A DNA stretch of 14,873 bases from Scytonema sp. UIC 10036 (GCF_009725235.1 NZ_WJFC01000273.1:1-14873); one strand, 5' to 3'; numbered from the stretch's first letter, positions 1 through 9,214 are shown. The notes: generated from the letters alone by a model not told the origin. Numbers and translations: made by a program.

Positions 1-1228
<1,228 letters not shown>

Positions 1229-1243
1229 TTATTAGATAGTAGA

Positions 1244-1411
1244 TAGTGGTTAGTGGTTGGTGGTTGGTGGTTAGTGGTTGGTGGTTGGTGGTTGGTGGTT
1301 AGTGGTTGGTGGTTAGTGGTTAGTGGTTAGTGGTTAGTGGTTGGTGGTTAGTGGTTGGTGGTTAGTGGTTAGTGGTTAGTGGTTAGTGGTTAGTGGTTAG
1401 TGGTTAGTGGT
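1244..1411. repeat. Heptanucleotide array, 24 copies of TRGTGGT (STRR type)
   Basis: Twenty-four uninterrupted 7-nt units fill 168 bases of the rpoC1-rpoC2 spacer. Sixteen units read TAGTGGT and eight read TGGTGGT (those starting at 1258, 1265, 1279, 1286, 1293, 1307, 1342 and 1356). No other position varies. Two degenerate TAGATAG units (1233-1246) lead into it. Seven-nucleotide short tandemly repeated repetitive (STRR) sequences are known from heterocystous cyanobacteria. The array ends 18 bases from the rpoC2 start, so it lies in the mRNA leader of that gene if the operon is cotranscribed. Confidence 0.97.
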
Positions 1412-1417
1412 TATTAA

Positions 1418-1459
1418 CAACCAACAACCAACAACTAACAACCAACAACTAACAATTAA
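1418..1459. repeat. Heptanucleotide array, 6 copies of CAAYYAA, inverted relative to its neighbour
   Basis: Six units (CAACCAA, CAACCAA, CAACTAA, CAACCAA, CAACTAA, CAATTAA) end on the base before the rpoC1 stop codon. On the mRNA strand the units read TTRGTTG, which resembles the neighbouring array turned over (TTRGTGG read on the opposite strand). With a short centre (about 1412-1417) the two blocks form an imperfect inverted repeat. On the transcript strand the pairing has about one U-C mismatch per heptamer, the rest being Watson-Crick or G-U pairs. Confidence 0.9.
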
Positions 1460-3334
1460 CTAGAAGAGTGCTTCTTGAATCGCCTTATTATAAATAACGC
1501 GACCTGGAGTTGTGCGAATATACTGAGAAATCATCTCACCTCGAGCATCTTCTCTAAGACGACGGAACTTGTACAGCAATGTCCTGGAACCATCTTCGTG
1601 AGTTGTAACTTCTACCGGTTCTGTATCTGGTTCACCAGTCTCCACGTCGCCATCAAACCGGACATAAACATAAGCGTGCAGTTCCACTTGCTTCTGGTCG
1701 TAAGCCATAATGACATCATCTAAAGAAGCAAAGTATCGCCCTGCGCCTTTTTTAGCGTTGGGATTTTCTGCTGTGAGATAATAGGCTCCCAATACCATGT
1801 CTTGGCTAGGTGTAATAATTGGTTTACCAGTGGCTGGTGACAAAACGTTATTGGATGCTAACATCAGCAACCGTGCTTCCGCTTGCGACTCCAAAGATAA
1901 CGGTACGTGTACCGCCATTTGGTCACCGTCAAAGTCAGCGTTAAACGCCGGACACACAAGTGGGTGCAATTGAATTGCTCTTCCTTCCACCAAAATTGGT
2001 TCAAAAGCTTGGATACCCAAACGGTGTAGTGTTGGCGCACGGTTCAGCAAAACGGGGTGTCCTTCAATCACCTCTTCCAAAACATCCCAAACACTGGGGT
2101 CGGAACGAGAAATTAACTTTTTCGCCGCTTTGATATTATTCACCATCCCGCTCTTGATCAGTCGATGGATCACAAACGGTTGGAATAACTCAATTGCCAT
2201 TTCTCTTGGTAAACCGCACTGGTGAATGTGGAGTTTTGGTCCTACCACAATTACAGAACGTCCGGAGTAATCAACCCGTTTACCCAATAAGTTTTGACGG
2301 AAACGACCTTGCTTACCTTCAATAATGTCGGATAAAGATTTGAGCGGTCTGTTATTTGCGCCAACAACAGTGCGTCCCCGACGACCGTTATCAATCAAAG
2401 CATCCACTGCTTCTTGCAGCATCCGCTTTTCGTTGCGAACAATAATTTCCGGAGCCAAAATTTCTTGCAAACGAGCCAGACGGTTGTTACGGTTGATGAC
2501 TCGGCGATAAAGGTCATTCAAGTCACTGGTTGCAAATCGTCCACCATCAAGCTGTACCATTGGACGCAAATCTGGGGGGATTACGGGGATCACCGTCATC
2601 ACCATCCACTCTGGTTTAGAACCGGTGGCAATAAAATTATCAATCACCCTTAAGCGCTTAATTAACTTTGCTCGCTTTTGTCCTTTAGCGGTAGTAATTT
2701 CTTCTCGCAAAGAATTGCCTTCAAGCTCTAAGTTAATATCGGCTAGCAACCGCAAAAGCGCTTCCGCACCAATTCCCACCTCAACTCCAGAGAGGGTAGA
2801 ATCTTCAGCATAAATTTGGTCTTCTATTTCCAACCACTGGTCTTCACTCAGAAGTTGCTTGTAACTTAAAGTTTCTGCATTCCCTTGATTGAGAACAACA
2901 TAGGAGTTGAAATAGACGATTTGTTCTACATCCCGCAACGGCATATCTAGCAGGATGGCGATGTAACTGGGAATCCCTTTAAGATACCAAACGTGAGCCA
3001 CTGGGGCAGCCAGCTTAATATAGCCCATGCGGTGACGGCGGACACGGGATTCGGTGACTTCAACACCACAACGTTCGCACACAATTCCACGGTGACGAAC
3101 TCTCTTATATTTTCCACAGTGACATTCCCAATCTTTTGCCGGACCAAAAATTCGCTCGCAGAACAAGCCATCCATTTCCGGCTTTAAAGTCCGGTAATTA
3201 ATTGTCTCTGGCTTGGTCACTTCACCTACGACTTGACCGTTAGGTAGGGTTCTTTCACCCCAAGCTCGAATCCTGTCGGGGGACGCCAACCCAATTTTGA
3301 CATAGTCAAACTGATTGTTTTGTGCTGCTCTCAT
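1460..3334 (-). CDS. rpoC1: RNA polymerase subunit gamma (RpoC1), N-terminal part of beta'
   Basis: This 624-residue protein holds the clamp, the lid/rudder region and the active-site double-psi barrel of beta'. The N-terminal zinc ribbon is C71, C73, C86 and C89 (motif [10 protein letters not shown]...VCERCGVEV). The catalytic loop NADFDGD is at 465-471, with D467, D469 and D471 chelating the catalytic magnesium. [14 protein letters not shown] (353-366) and [16 protein letters not shown] (431-446) are standard beta' signatures. The length fits cyanobacterial RpoC1, from memory a little over 620 residues. The ATG start gives the expected N-terminus; no clear Shine-Dalgarno precedes it. The gene follows rpoB after a 120-base repeat-filled spacer and precedes rpoC2 after a 234-base spacer, which suggests one rpoBC1C2 transcript. 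The stop TAG directly abuts a heptamer array. Confidence 0.99.
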   Translation of the reverse strand: MRAAQNNQFDYVKIGLASPDRIRAWGERTLPNGQVVGEVTKPETINYRTLKPEMDGLFCERIFGPAKDWECHCGKYKRVRHRGIVCERCGVEVTESRVRRHRMGYIKLAAPVAHVWYLKGIPSYIAILLDMPLRDVEQIVYFNSYVVLNQGNAETLSYKQLLSEDQWLEIEDQIYAEDSTLSGVEVGIGAEALLRLLADINLELEGNSLREEITTAKGQKRAKLIKRLRVIDNFIATGSKPEWMVMTVIPVIPPDLRPMVQLDGGRFATSDLNDLYRRVINRNNRLARLQEILAPEIIVRNEKRMLQEAVDALIDNGRRGRTVVGANNRPLKSLSDIIEGKQGRFRQNLLGKRVDYSGRSVIVVGPKLHIHQCGLPREMAIELFQPFVIHRLIKSGMVNNIKAAKKLISRSDPSVWDVLEEVIEGHPVLLNRAPTLHRLGIQAFEPILVEGRAIQLHPLVCPAFNADFDGDQMAVHVPLSLESQAEARLLMLASNNVLSPATGKPIITPSQDMVLGAYYLTAENPNAKKGAGRYFASLDDVIMAYDQKQVELHAYVYVRFDGDVETGEPDTEPVEVTTHEDGSRTLLYKFRRLREDARGEMISQYIRTTPGRVIYNKAIQEALF

Positions 3335-3336
3335 CG

Positions 3337-3450
3337 ATTTTAGATGCGTGGATTTTAGATTTTAGATTGAAATATTGCTAGCAAAATCCGGGAAATTAGA
3401 TCTTAGATTTCAGATTGTTAATCCAAAATCCAAAATCTAAAATCCAAAAT
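3337..3450. repeat. Inverted heptamer blocks (ATTTTAG / CTAAAAT family) in the rpoB-rpoC1 spacer
   Basis: The left block has ATTTTAG units at 3337-3343, 3352-3358 and 3359-3365. The right block has CCAAAAT, CCAAAAT, CTAAAAT, CCAAAAT at 3423-3450. Bases 3350-3368 and 3427-3445 are inverted copies matching at 18 of 19 positions. Between them is a degenerate 7-nt run (TTAGATC, TTAGATT, TCAGATT) near 3397-3417. The spacer is only 120 bases (3335-3454), so it is nearly all repeat. The unit differs from the TTNGT-core heptamers elsewhere in this window. Confidence 0.87.
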
Positions 3451-3454
3451 TCTC

Positions 3455-6400
3455 TTACTCTTCGTCGTCCATTGAATCGCGTGATAGAGATTCGTAAGTT
3501 GGACGTGGGGGGGTACGACGGTTTCCAGTGTCTGCCATTAAGTCAACTTCTACATCCAAGGAACTACCATCGTTTTGTGTTTCCACCTTATGAACGGCAA
3601 TGTCCAATCCTAGCGATTGCAGTTCTCGCATCAAGACTTTGAAGGATTCTGGTGTACCGGGTCTGGGAATTGCTTTTCCTTTGACGATCGCATTGAGGGC
3701 TTCATTTCGCCCCTGCATATCATCTGACTTCACAGTCAGCAATTCTTGCAAGGTGTAAGCCGCACCAAAAGCTTCCAATGCCCACACCTCCATTTCTCCA
3801 AATCGCTGACCGCCTTGCTGTGCTTTACCACCCAAAGGCTGTTGCGTCACCAAAGAGTAAGGACCTGTAGAACGGGCATGAATCTTGTCGTCCACCAAGT
3901 GAACCAGCTTCAGCATATAAGCAACGCCCACAGTGACCGGTCTGTCAAAAGGTTCGCCTGTCCGACCGTCGTACACGGTAATTTTGCCCGGATTATCTGG
4001 GTTATAAACCCAAGTTTTCCCTGTTTCATCCCGTGCTTCAAGCAACTTGCCATGAACGATGCTCCGCGATGACTCTTCACCGTACATTTCATCAAATGGA
4101 GTCAGCTTAAACCGCACACCCAAATTGTGACCTGCCCAACCCAACAGACACTCAAACACTTGTCCGACGTTCATCCGGCTGGGTACCCCCAGAGGGTTGA
4201 GAACAATATCAACAGGCGAACCATCCGGTAAGTAAGGCATATCTTCCACTGGCAAAATTTTGGAAATAATACCCTTATTTCCGTGCCGTCCTGCCATCTT
4301 GTCCCCCACTTGGATTTTCCGCTTTTGAGCTACGTACACCCGGACCACCATATTTGCACCAGGTGGTAACTCATCACCCTGTTCGCGAGTGAACAAGCGC
4401 ACATCCACAACACGTCCCTTTTCACCGTTAGGAACTCGTAGGGAGTTATCTCGCACATCCCGTGCTTTTTCACCAAATATCGCCCGCAAAAGTTTTTCTT
4501 CCGGAGGCTGGTCTGATTCACCTTTCGGAGTCACTTTACCTACTAAGATATCTCCAGATTCCACCCAAGCCCCAATGCGAATGATCCCCTGTTCATCCAA
4601 GGAACGCAAGGCATCTTCACCCACGTTCGGAATTTCTCTCGTGATTTCTTCCGGACCCAGTTTGGTTTGTCTAGCCTCAATTTCATACTTTTCAATGTGA
4701 ATTGAGGTATAAATATCATCTTGTACCAATCGCTCGGAAATCAAAATTGCGTCTTCGTAGTTGTAGCCTTCCCAAGGCATATATGCAACGACAATATTTT
4801 GTCCCAGAGCCAATTCACCACCTTCAGTGGAAGAACCATCAGCCAATACCTGACCTGCAACCACTCGCTCACCCATATAAACCAATGGTTTCTGATTGAG
4901 ACAAGTATCCTGGTTGGAACGCTGGTACTTGGAAATGGTGTACTCAATTTCTAAGGATTTTGAACTGTTTGCACTGTGGCGGTGACCGATAGCTGCCAAT
5001 TGAGAGGGATCGCTCACCCGCACCCGAATTTTATTGGCATCAACATAAACCACTTCACCATCAGTACGCGAGACAATCACCATCCCAGAGTCGCGTGCGC
5101 CCTGAGCTTCCAAACCCGTACCCACCAATGGACGTTCTGGTTTCAACAACGGCACTGCTTGGCGTTGCATATTCGATCCCATCAGGGCGCGGTTCGCGTC
5201 ATCATGCTCTAGGAACGGAATCATGCTAGTAGCAACCGACACTATTTGTACGGGAGAAACCGCTACGTAGTCTACTTGCTCTGGTATGGTTGAAGAAAAT
5301 TCCTGACGATAGCGCACTGTGACCGTCGGTCCAAGAATATTCCCCTCAGTATCTAGAGGCAAATCACCTGCAGCCACTCGCAAGTCGTCTTCTTCATCCG
5401 CCGTCATGTATACAGCGGGCAAATCAAACCGTACCTTTCCGTTCTCCACTTTCCGGAACGGAGTTTCTAAGAACCCGTATAAGTTAACGCGAGCATGAGT
5501 TGCCAAAGAACCAATCAAACCAGCGTTTGGACCTTCTGGCGTTTCCACCGGACAAATGCGTCCGTAGTGAGATGGGTGAATATCTCGCACCGCAAACCCC
5601 GCACGTTCGCGAGTCAAACCGCCAGGACCAAGAGCTGACAAACGTCGCTTGTGGGTCAGTTCCGCCAATGGGTTGGTTTGATCCATGAACTGAGACAATT
5701 GCGAGGACCCAAAGAATTCTTTAATTGCCGCTACCAACGGTTTCGGGTTCACCAAAGAAGCTGGCGTCAATGATTCCGCATCCGATACGGTCATTCTTTC
5801 CCGAATAATCCTTTCCAATCGGTTTAAACCCACCCGTACTTGGTTTTGCAGCAATTCTCCAACGCTTCTGACCCGACGGTTACCCAAATGGTCGATATCA
5901 TCGGTGTTGCCAATGTCAAACTCCAGATTTATTAGGTAATCGACTGACGCCAAAATGTCTTGTGGTGTTAAAACACGTATCGGTTCTGGTACTTGCAGCC
6001 CCAATTTCTTGTTGAGCTTATAGCGTCCTACTCTACCGAGGTCATAGCGTTTGGCATCAAAGAAGCGCGAGTCTAAGAGCTGTTGTCCCCCCAATACTGT
6101 GGGTGGTTCACCAGGGCGGAGCTTGCGATACAACTCCATCAAGGCTTCTTCTTCCGAGAATTGCCCTTCTTTTTCAATGGTTTTTTGGAAGTACTCTGGG
6201 TGACGCAAAGCGTCAAAAATTTCGTTGTCTGATAATCCCAAAGCTTTCAGAAGTACCTGTGCCGACAATTTCCGAGTTTTGTCGATTCTTACCCACACCA
6301 AGTCATTACGGTCTGTTTCAAATTTCAGCCATGCCCCTCTGTTAGGGATTAAACTAGCTGAGTAGGTACGGCGACCGTTTTTATCAATTTCTGATTTGTA

Positions 6401-6802
6401 GTAAACCCCTGGGCTTCGCACTATTTGGTTGACTATGACTCTTTCCGCACCATTGATGATGAACGTGCCTCGGTCTGTCATCAAAGGCAGATCTCCAATA
6501 AAAACCTCTTGCTCTTTGATTTCTCCTGTTTCTTTGTTAATCAGACGGGTAGGTACGTACATTTGTACTGCGTAGGTACTATCCCGCCGTTTTGCTTCTT
6601 CAACACTGTACTTTGGCTCTTTGAGCTTGTAGTTATGACCTAAAAAGTGCAGTTCTAGTTTGCCTGTATAGTCTGTAATAGGACTAAAAGAGTTGAGTTC
6701 TTCTATCAACCCTTCTTCTAGAAACCAGCGAAAACTGGAACGCTGAATTTCTATCAAGTCGGGTAGCATAAAGGCGGGTTCCATCAGTGATTCGTTAGTC
6801 AT
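3455..6802 (-). CDS. rpoB: RNA polymerase subunit beta (RpoB)
   Basis: This 1115-residue protein is full length for the cyanobacterial form. Landmarks in order: the protrusion/lobe start ([12 protein letters not shown], 21-32), the rifampicin pocket 371-391 (QFMDQTNPL...THKRRLSAL) with the residues matching E. coli D516, H526 and S531 intact as D374, H384 and S389, [14 protein letters not shown] (413-426), [13 protein letters not shown] (675-687), the catalytic basic motif [10 protein letters not shown] (835-844; K835 and K843 match E. coli K1065 and K1073), and the C-terminal clamp segment [19 protein letters not shown] (987-1005). The start at 6802 is preferred over Met7 because the N-terminus aligns better with the family as remembered; an AAGG lies 8 bases upstream. 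The first gene of the likely rpoBC1C2 unit, it has about 710 bases of non-coding DNA upstream, enough for its own promoter, but I cannot place one with confidence. Confidence 0.99.
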   Translation of the reverse strand: MTNESLMEPAFMLPDLIEIQRSSFRWFLEEGLIEELNSFSPITDYTGKLELHFLGHNYKLKEPKYSVEEAKRRDSTYAVQMYVPTRLINKETGEIKEQEVFIGDLPLMTDRGTFIINGAERVIVNQIVRSPGVYYKSEIDKNGRRTYSASLIPNRGAWLKFETDRNDLVWVRIDKTRKLSAQVLLKALGLSDNEIFDALRHPEYFQKTIEKEGQFSEEEALMELYRKLRPGEPPTVLGGQQLLDSRFFDAKRYDLGRVGRYKLNKKLGLQVPEPIRVLTPQDILASVDYLINLEFDIGNTDDIDHLGNRRVRSVGELLQNQVRVGLNRLERIIRERMTVSDAESLTPASLVNPKPLVAAIKEFFGSSQLSQFMDQTNPLAELTHKRRLSALGPGGLTRERAGFAVRDIHPSHYGRICPVETPEGPNAGLIGSLATHARVNLYGFLETPFRKVENGKVRFDLPAVYMTADEEDDLRVAAGDLPLDTEGNILGPTVTVRYRQEFSSTIPEQVDYVAVSPVQIVSVATSMIPFLEHDDANRALMGSNMQRQAVPLLKPERPLVGTGLEAQGARDSGMVIVSRTDGEVVYVDANKIRVRVSDPSQLAAIGHRHSANSSKSLEIEYTISKYQRSNQDTCLNQKPLVYMGERVVAGQVLADGSSTEGGELALGQNIVVAYMPWEGYNYEDAILISERLVQDDIYTSIHIEKYEIEARQTKLGPEEITREIPNVGEDALRSLDEQGIIRIGAWVESGDILVGKVTPKGESDQPPEEKLLRAIFGEKARDVRDNSLRVPNGEKGRVVDVRLFTREQGDELPPGANMVVRVYVAQKRKIQVGDKMAGRHGNKGIISKILPVEDMPYLPDGSPVDIVLNPLGVPSRMNVGQVFECLLGWAGHNLGVRFKLTPFDEMYGEESSRSIVHGKLLEARDETGKTWVYNPDNPGKITVYDGRTGEPFDRPVTVGVAYMLKLVHLVDDKIHARSTGPYSLVTQQPLGGKAQQGGQRFGEMEVWALEAFGAAYTLQELLTVKSDDMQGRNEALNAIVKGKAIPRPGTPESFKVLMRELQSLGLDIAVHKVETQNDGSSLDVEVDLMADTGNRRTPPRPTYESLSRDSMDDEE

Positions 6803-6911
6803 GCCTCTACCTTTTTCAACCTAATTTTTACTTCAATTACGTGTGTGAGAACTTCTCCTCGTACCACCTACAACTCTCGTAGATGCGGGCAAACGGAGCC
6901 ATTAGAGGTCG

Positions 6912-6950
6912 TTGGTCATTTGACACTTATTGGTCATTGGTTATTGGTTA
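6912..6950. repeat. Heptamer block upstream of rpoB, left arm (TTGGTYA)
   Basis: Units TTGGTCA at 6912-6918 and 6930-6936, then TTGGTTA at 6937-6943 and 6944-6950. An 11-base segment (6919-6929) breaks the phase between the first two. It faces the block at 6966-7021 in opposite orientation, with the centre near 6951-6965, about 110 bases upstream of the rpoB start. Confidence 0.8.
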
Positions 6951-6965
6951 TTAATCTTTCATAAA

Positions 6966-7021
6966 CAACAAAGAACAAATGACAAAGGACAACTGACAAA
7001 TGACTAATGACCAATGACTAA
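6966..7021. repeat. Heptamer block upstream of rpoB, right arm (TGACNAA)
   Basis: Eight contiguous 7-nt units: CAACAAA, GAACAAA, TGACAAA, GGACAAC, TGACAAA, TGACTAA, TGACCAA, TGACTAA. On the minus (coding) strand these are TTAGTCA/TTGGTCA/TTTGTCA, the same family as the rpsT-tatD spacer. Opposite orientation to 6912-6950 allows a hairpin in the rpoB leader RNA. Confidence 0.87.
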
Positions 7022-7514
7022 TTTTTTTAGTTGTTTGGCTTTCCTCACTTCCCCCTCCAAAAAGCGCGTCATTTTACTCAAGCCATGTTTTTACGCTCCG
7101 GGTTTTTCCGAAACAAAGTATCTTCAACAACAATGAGACAATGGCATTTAGTGCTCAGTAGATAAGAACCTACTGAGCCCAGTTGCTATTGGGATAGCGT
7201 TGTTTTGGCAGGTTTAGGACCCTGTGCAATTTTCATTTAACAATAGGTATTTCTATAGCCGCTTACTCAGAAAAAAGATAGGTTAGCCTTATCAGAAAGG
7301 GTTTGTGATTGAATCGGAGCATCCGCTTGTAGAGATATAAGGATGGTACGTGTGAATAATGAAGCAACTTGTGTAATTGTAATTGATTTGTCGCTTCCTT
7401 AACCATTATGACGTACACAAAGTGATTTTGGAGGAATTAATATTAACACATTTTTTCCCCCCGCAACTTTTTGTGTTTTCATTCTCCCTTGTATTGTTTA
7501 AAGCCAGGTAACCT
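7022..7514. other. Spacer between the rpoB-proximal repeats and tatD; no clear gene, likely rpoB leader/promoter region
   Basis: Nothing here matches a protein family or an RNA gene that I recognise, and no reading frame exceeds about 23 codons. It does hold a perfect 9-bp hairpin (7153-7178), a 5-bp hairpin GCTAT/ATAGC just after it (7185-7198), a 6-bp stem GATAGG/CTTATC near 7276-7294, and a weak stem between ACACAAAG near 7418 and CTTTTTGTGT near 7470. It must contain any dedicated rpoB promoter, but no convincing -35/-10 pair was found on the minus strand. A purine-rich GGAGG (minus strand, 7058-7054) is discussed under findings. Confidence 0.6.
7153..7178. other. Perfect 9-bp inverted repeat (hairpin) upstream of rpoB
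   Basis: GCTCAGTAG (7153-7161) and CTACTGAGC (7170-7178) are exact reverse complements around an 8-base loop (ATAAGAAC). Neither strand has a T-run after the stem, so it is not a classical intrinsic terminator. It lies about 350 bases upstream of rpoB and about 335 bases downstream of tatD, so it may be an RNA leader structure, a 3'-end stabiliser for tatD mRNA, or a protein-binding site. Confidence 0.6.
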
Positions 7515-8300
7515 TTATAACGTTATGCCAAACAATTCACAGGCATTGCGGGTGGTTAGGGAGGCGATATCTGAAAGTGTTTCCCCTCGTAATTTGGCGA
7601 CTTGCTCTGCTACATAACGGACGTAAGCTGGCTCATTTCGCCGCTCGCCCCGTTTGGGAACGGGAGCAAGGAAGGGACAATCTGTTTCCACTAGCAGGCG
7701 ATCGCTCCTCACCATTGTGGCAGACTCCTGAATCTGTTTCGCGTTTTTGAACGTAACCGTTCCACTAAAGCTAATGTAGAAACCCAAATCGAGAAACCAT
7801 TGTGTTTCTTCTGGGTTTCCTCCCCAACAGTGCATGACTCCCCGAACACTATCTCCTTTGATGTTTTTCCATTTTCTCAGCACCTCTTTTAGCTCGCTTG
7901 TGGCATCCCGACAGTGGATAATCACTGGCAATTTGAGATCAGTAGCAATTTCCAACTGAGTTTCAAAAGCTATCAGCTGTTGCTCGTAGTTGGTTGCCTT
8001 GTAAAAATCTAGCCCCGTTTCCCCAATCGCTACCACTTTAGAATCAGAACTAGCCCATGAGAAAATCTCAAGAGCTGTTTTTTCATTCCATTGTTCTGCA
8101 TCTAGAGGATGCAATCCCACAGCGTAACTGACTTCGGGAAAGCGATGAGCTATGGATTGAATGCCAGAGAACTCTGATGGCTCTACACAGGAATGTATCA
8201 GATGTACTACACCAGCTGCTTGCCATCGTTCGCGCACTGCTTCTAAATCGGACTGGAAAACATCAAAGTTAATGTGAACGTGGGTGTCAATCAGCTGCAT
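7515..8300 (-). CDS. tatD: TatD-family metal-dependent hydrolase (putative DNase)
   Basis: This 261-residue TIM-barrel amidohydrolase-like protein has the full TatD metal set: H7 and H9 (DTHVH), E94 (GETGLDFY, 93-100), H129 (IIHCRDA, 127-133), H157 (MHCWGG, 156-161) and D207 ([10 protein letters not shown], 204-213). Family members such as E. coli TatD are magnesium-dependent 3'-5' exonucleases; cytoplasmic. The metal-site loop is HCWGG rather than the commoner HCFSG/HCFTG. The start at 8300 is well supported: AAAGGA lies 6 bases upstream, at the expected distance. That site is part of a heptamer array. The gene lies 124 bases after rpsT on the same strand and is probably cotranscribed with it; its placement before rpoB is, as remembered, a conserved cyanobacterial order. 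The substrate in this organism cannot be read from sequence. Confidence 0.96.
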   Translation of the reverse strand: MQLIDTHVHINFDVFQSDLEAVRERWQAAGVVHLIHSCVEPSEFSGIQSIAHRFPEVSYAVGLHPLDAEQWNEKTALEIFSWASSDSKVVAIGETGLDFYKATNYEQQLIAFETQLEIATDLKLPVIIHCRDATSELKEVLRKWKNIKGDSVRGVMHCWGGNPEETQWFLDLGFYISFSGTVTFKNAKQIQESATMVRSDRLLVETDCPFLAPVPKRGERRNEPAYVRYVAEQVAKLRGETLSDIASLTTRNACELFGITL

Positions 8301-8302
8301 TG

Positions 8303-8379
8303 TTTGTCCTTTGTCATTTGTCCTTTGTCATTTGTCCTTTGTCATTTGTTCTTTGTCATTTGTCTTTTGTCCTTTGTAA
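8303..8379. repeat. Heptanucleotide array, 11 copies of TTTGTCM-type unit, rpsT-tatD spacer
   Basis: Contiguous units: TTTGTCC alternating with TTTGTCA for six copies, then TTTGTTC, TTTGTCA, TTTGTCT, TTTGTCC, TTTGTAA. The alternation of two variants suggests growth in 14-nt steps. The array ends two bases from the tatD start codon. On the mRNA strand it reads GGACAAA/TGACAAA, so it also makes the purine-rich AAAGGA before tatD. Confidence 0.95.
8307..8312 (-). promoter_or_regulatory. Ribosome binding site of tatD, built from a heptamer repeat
   Basis: On the minus strand AAAGGA lies 6 bases before the tatD ATG. It spans the junction of two TTTGTCM units, so the same AAAGGA recurs further upstream in the array (for example 8321-8326 and 8335-8340). 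Only the copy nearest the gene is correctly spaced. Confidence 0.6.
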
Positions 8380-8386
8380 AACCTAG

Positions 8387-8428
8387 TGACTGATGACTAA
8401 TGACCAATGACTAATGACCAATGACTAT
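8387..8428. repeat. Heptanucleotide array, 6 copies of TGACYAA, overlapping the rpsT stop codon
   Basis: Units TGACTGA, TGACTAA, TGACCAA, TGACTAA, TGACCAA, TGACTAT. The last unit contains the rpsT stop codon (TAG on the minus strand, 8427-8425). It lies opposite in orientation to the array at 8303-8379, separated by only seven bases (8380-8386), so the rpsT-tatD transcript could fold here. Confidence 0.92.
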
Positions 8429-8733
8429 TGCGCTGCAGCTACTGTAGGTTGTGAGTGAGCTTTCAGCCTTTGCGCTAGTTTGGATTTTTTTCTAGCTCCA
8501 TTGTTAGGATGTAAAACACCACGCTTTACAGCTTTATCTATTTTGCTGTAGGCTTCCGACATATGCTTGAGAACTTCTTGCTTCTGTTCAGTACTCGGAT
8601 TAGCTGCATAGGTTTCAACAGCAGCAAAATATTTCTTCATCAGCGTCTTCACTGCTGATTTATAAGCTTTATTACGCAGTCGGTTGCGTTCTGCGATTTT
8701 GGCACGCTTGAGAGCAGACTTTGTATTCGCCAC
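8425..8733 (-). CDS. rpsT: Small ribosomal subunit protein bS20
   Basis: This is a 102-residue, strongly basic helical protein that binds 16S rRNA and helps assemble the 30S subunit. The N-terminus [20 protein letters not shown] and the later [20 protein letters not shown] (residues 69-88) are diagnostic. The C-terminal tail ([10 protein letters not shown]) is variable in the family. The start codon is GTG (8733-8731), the only start that gives the expected N-terminus; GGA lies about 8 bases upstream. A non-ATG start is notable because E. coli rpsT also uses a weak start (UUG) that contributes to autoregulation. It is the first gene of the leftward cluster, and its stop lies within a heptamer repeat unit. 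Confidence 0.97.
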   Translation of the reverse strand: MANTKSALKRAKIAERNRLRNKAYKSAVKTLMKKYFAAVETYAANPSTEQKQEVLKHMSEAYSKIDKAVKRGVLHPNNGARKKSKLAQRLKAHSQPTVAAAQ

Positions 8734-8785
8734 AGTCAGTTCCAGAAAGAATATCTAAATATTTACACACACTACTAGGCTTACT

Positions 8786-8791
8786 AATATA
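8786..8791 (-). promoter_or_regulatory. Possible -10 element of the rpsT promoter
   Basis: The minus strand reads TGCTATATT, an extended -10 form (TGN before TATATT), about 53 bases upstream of the rpsT GTG. No good -35 is seen at 16-18 bases, which an extended -10 can partly replace. An AT-rich palindrome at 8818-8852 would lie at roughly -40 to -70, where an UP element could act. Confidence 0.35.
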
Positions 8792-8817
8792 GCATCTCCT
8801 TTGCCAATATTGAGAAC

Positions 8818-8852
8818 TAAATGAAAAATTTTTTAAAAAAACTTTTCATTTA
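8818..8852. repeat. AT-rich near-perfect palindrome upstream of rpsT
   Basis: TAAATGAAAA (8818-8827) pairs exactly with TTTTCATTTA (8843-8852), and the inner TTTTTT/AAAAAA also pair. Its position just upstream of the possible rpsT -10 suggests an UP-like or bent-DNA element. It could instead be a bidirectional terminator-like hairpin. Confidence 0.6.
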
Positions 8853-9054
8853 AGCTCCTCGACTCTTGTAGGCTCTCAATCCCTACCATTTTTGGGAGAG
8901 TTGTGGCTCTACTAGAAATCCTAATTGGAGAGCTAAATTTTGTAAGCCATCAATATTATGGCAAAGTGAGTCACGCTAGAGCAAAATACTTACTCTAACT
9001 TTGGCAAACACTAAAGGTTCAACGAACGCTGGTGCCACGCTGTGTAGCGGACAT

Positions 9055-9085
9055 CTATATATTATATCAACATATTAATATATAG
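9055..9085. repeat. Perfect 10-bp inverted repeat, AT-rich
   Basis: CTATATATTA (9055-9064) and TAATATATAG (9076-9085) are exact reverse complements separated by 11 bases. No T-run follows. It lies about 320 bases upstream of rpsT. Function unknown; it may be an operator or a remnant end of a small mobile element, but no flanking direct repeat was noticed. Confidence 0.55.
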
Positions 9086-9214
9086 TGCTCTAGTACTACT
9101 CAATTTTGGTCGAAAAACCGTAAACTATATTAGCCAAAGACTGAGAGATTGAGCGTTTTGGGTTGACAGTTGAGGGCGTTTGTTGCAGGGTGCAGCAAAT
9201 CGATCCTGCCTGGG

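Noticed and set aside
1244..1459. CRISPR-like appearance of the rpoC1-rpoC2 spacer
   Set aside because: The units are 7 nt in direct contact with no spacers, and no cas genes are present; it is a heptamer tandem repeat.
7153..7178. Intrinsic terminator for tatD
   Set aside because: The stem is good, but no T-run follows on either strand.
7343..7402. 19-codon plus-strand frame (MVRVNNEATC...) with a weak AGG upstream
   Set aside because: Too short and lies between two leftward genes with no plus-strand promoter seen; nothing supports it beyond an open frame.
7022..7514. Possible rnpB, 6S or tmRNA gene in the tatD-rpoB spacer
   Set aside because: I looked because cyanobacterial rnpB can contain heptamer repeats, but none of the conserved sequence blocks I know for these RNAs is visible.
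9163..9191. TTGACA at 9163-9168 as a plus-strand promoter
   Set aside because: No -10-like hexamer lies 16-18 bases downstream, and no plus-strand gene follows for over 1 kb.
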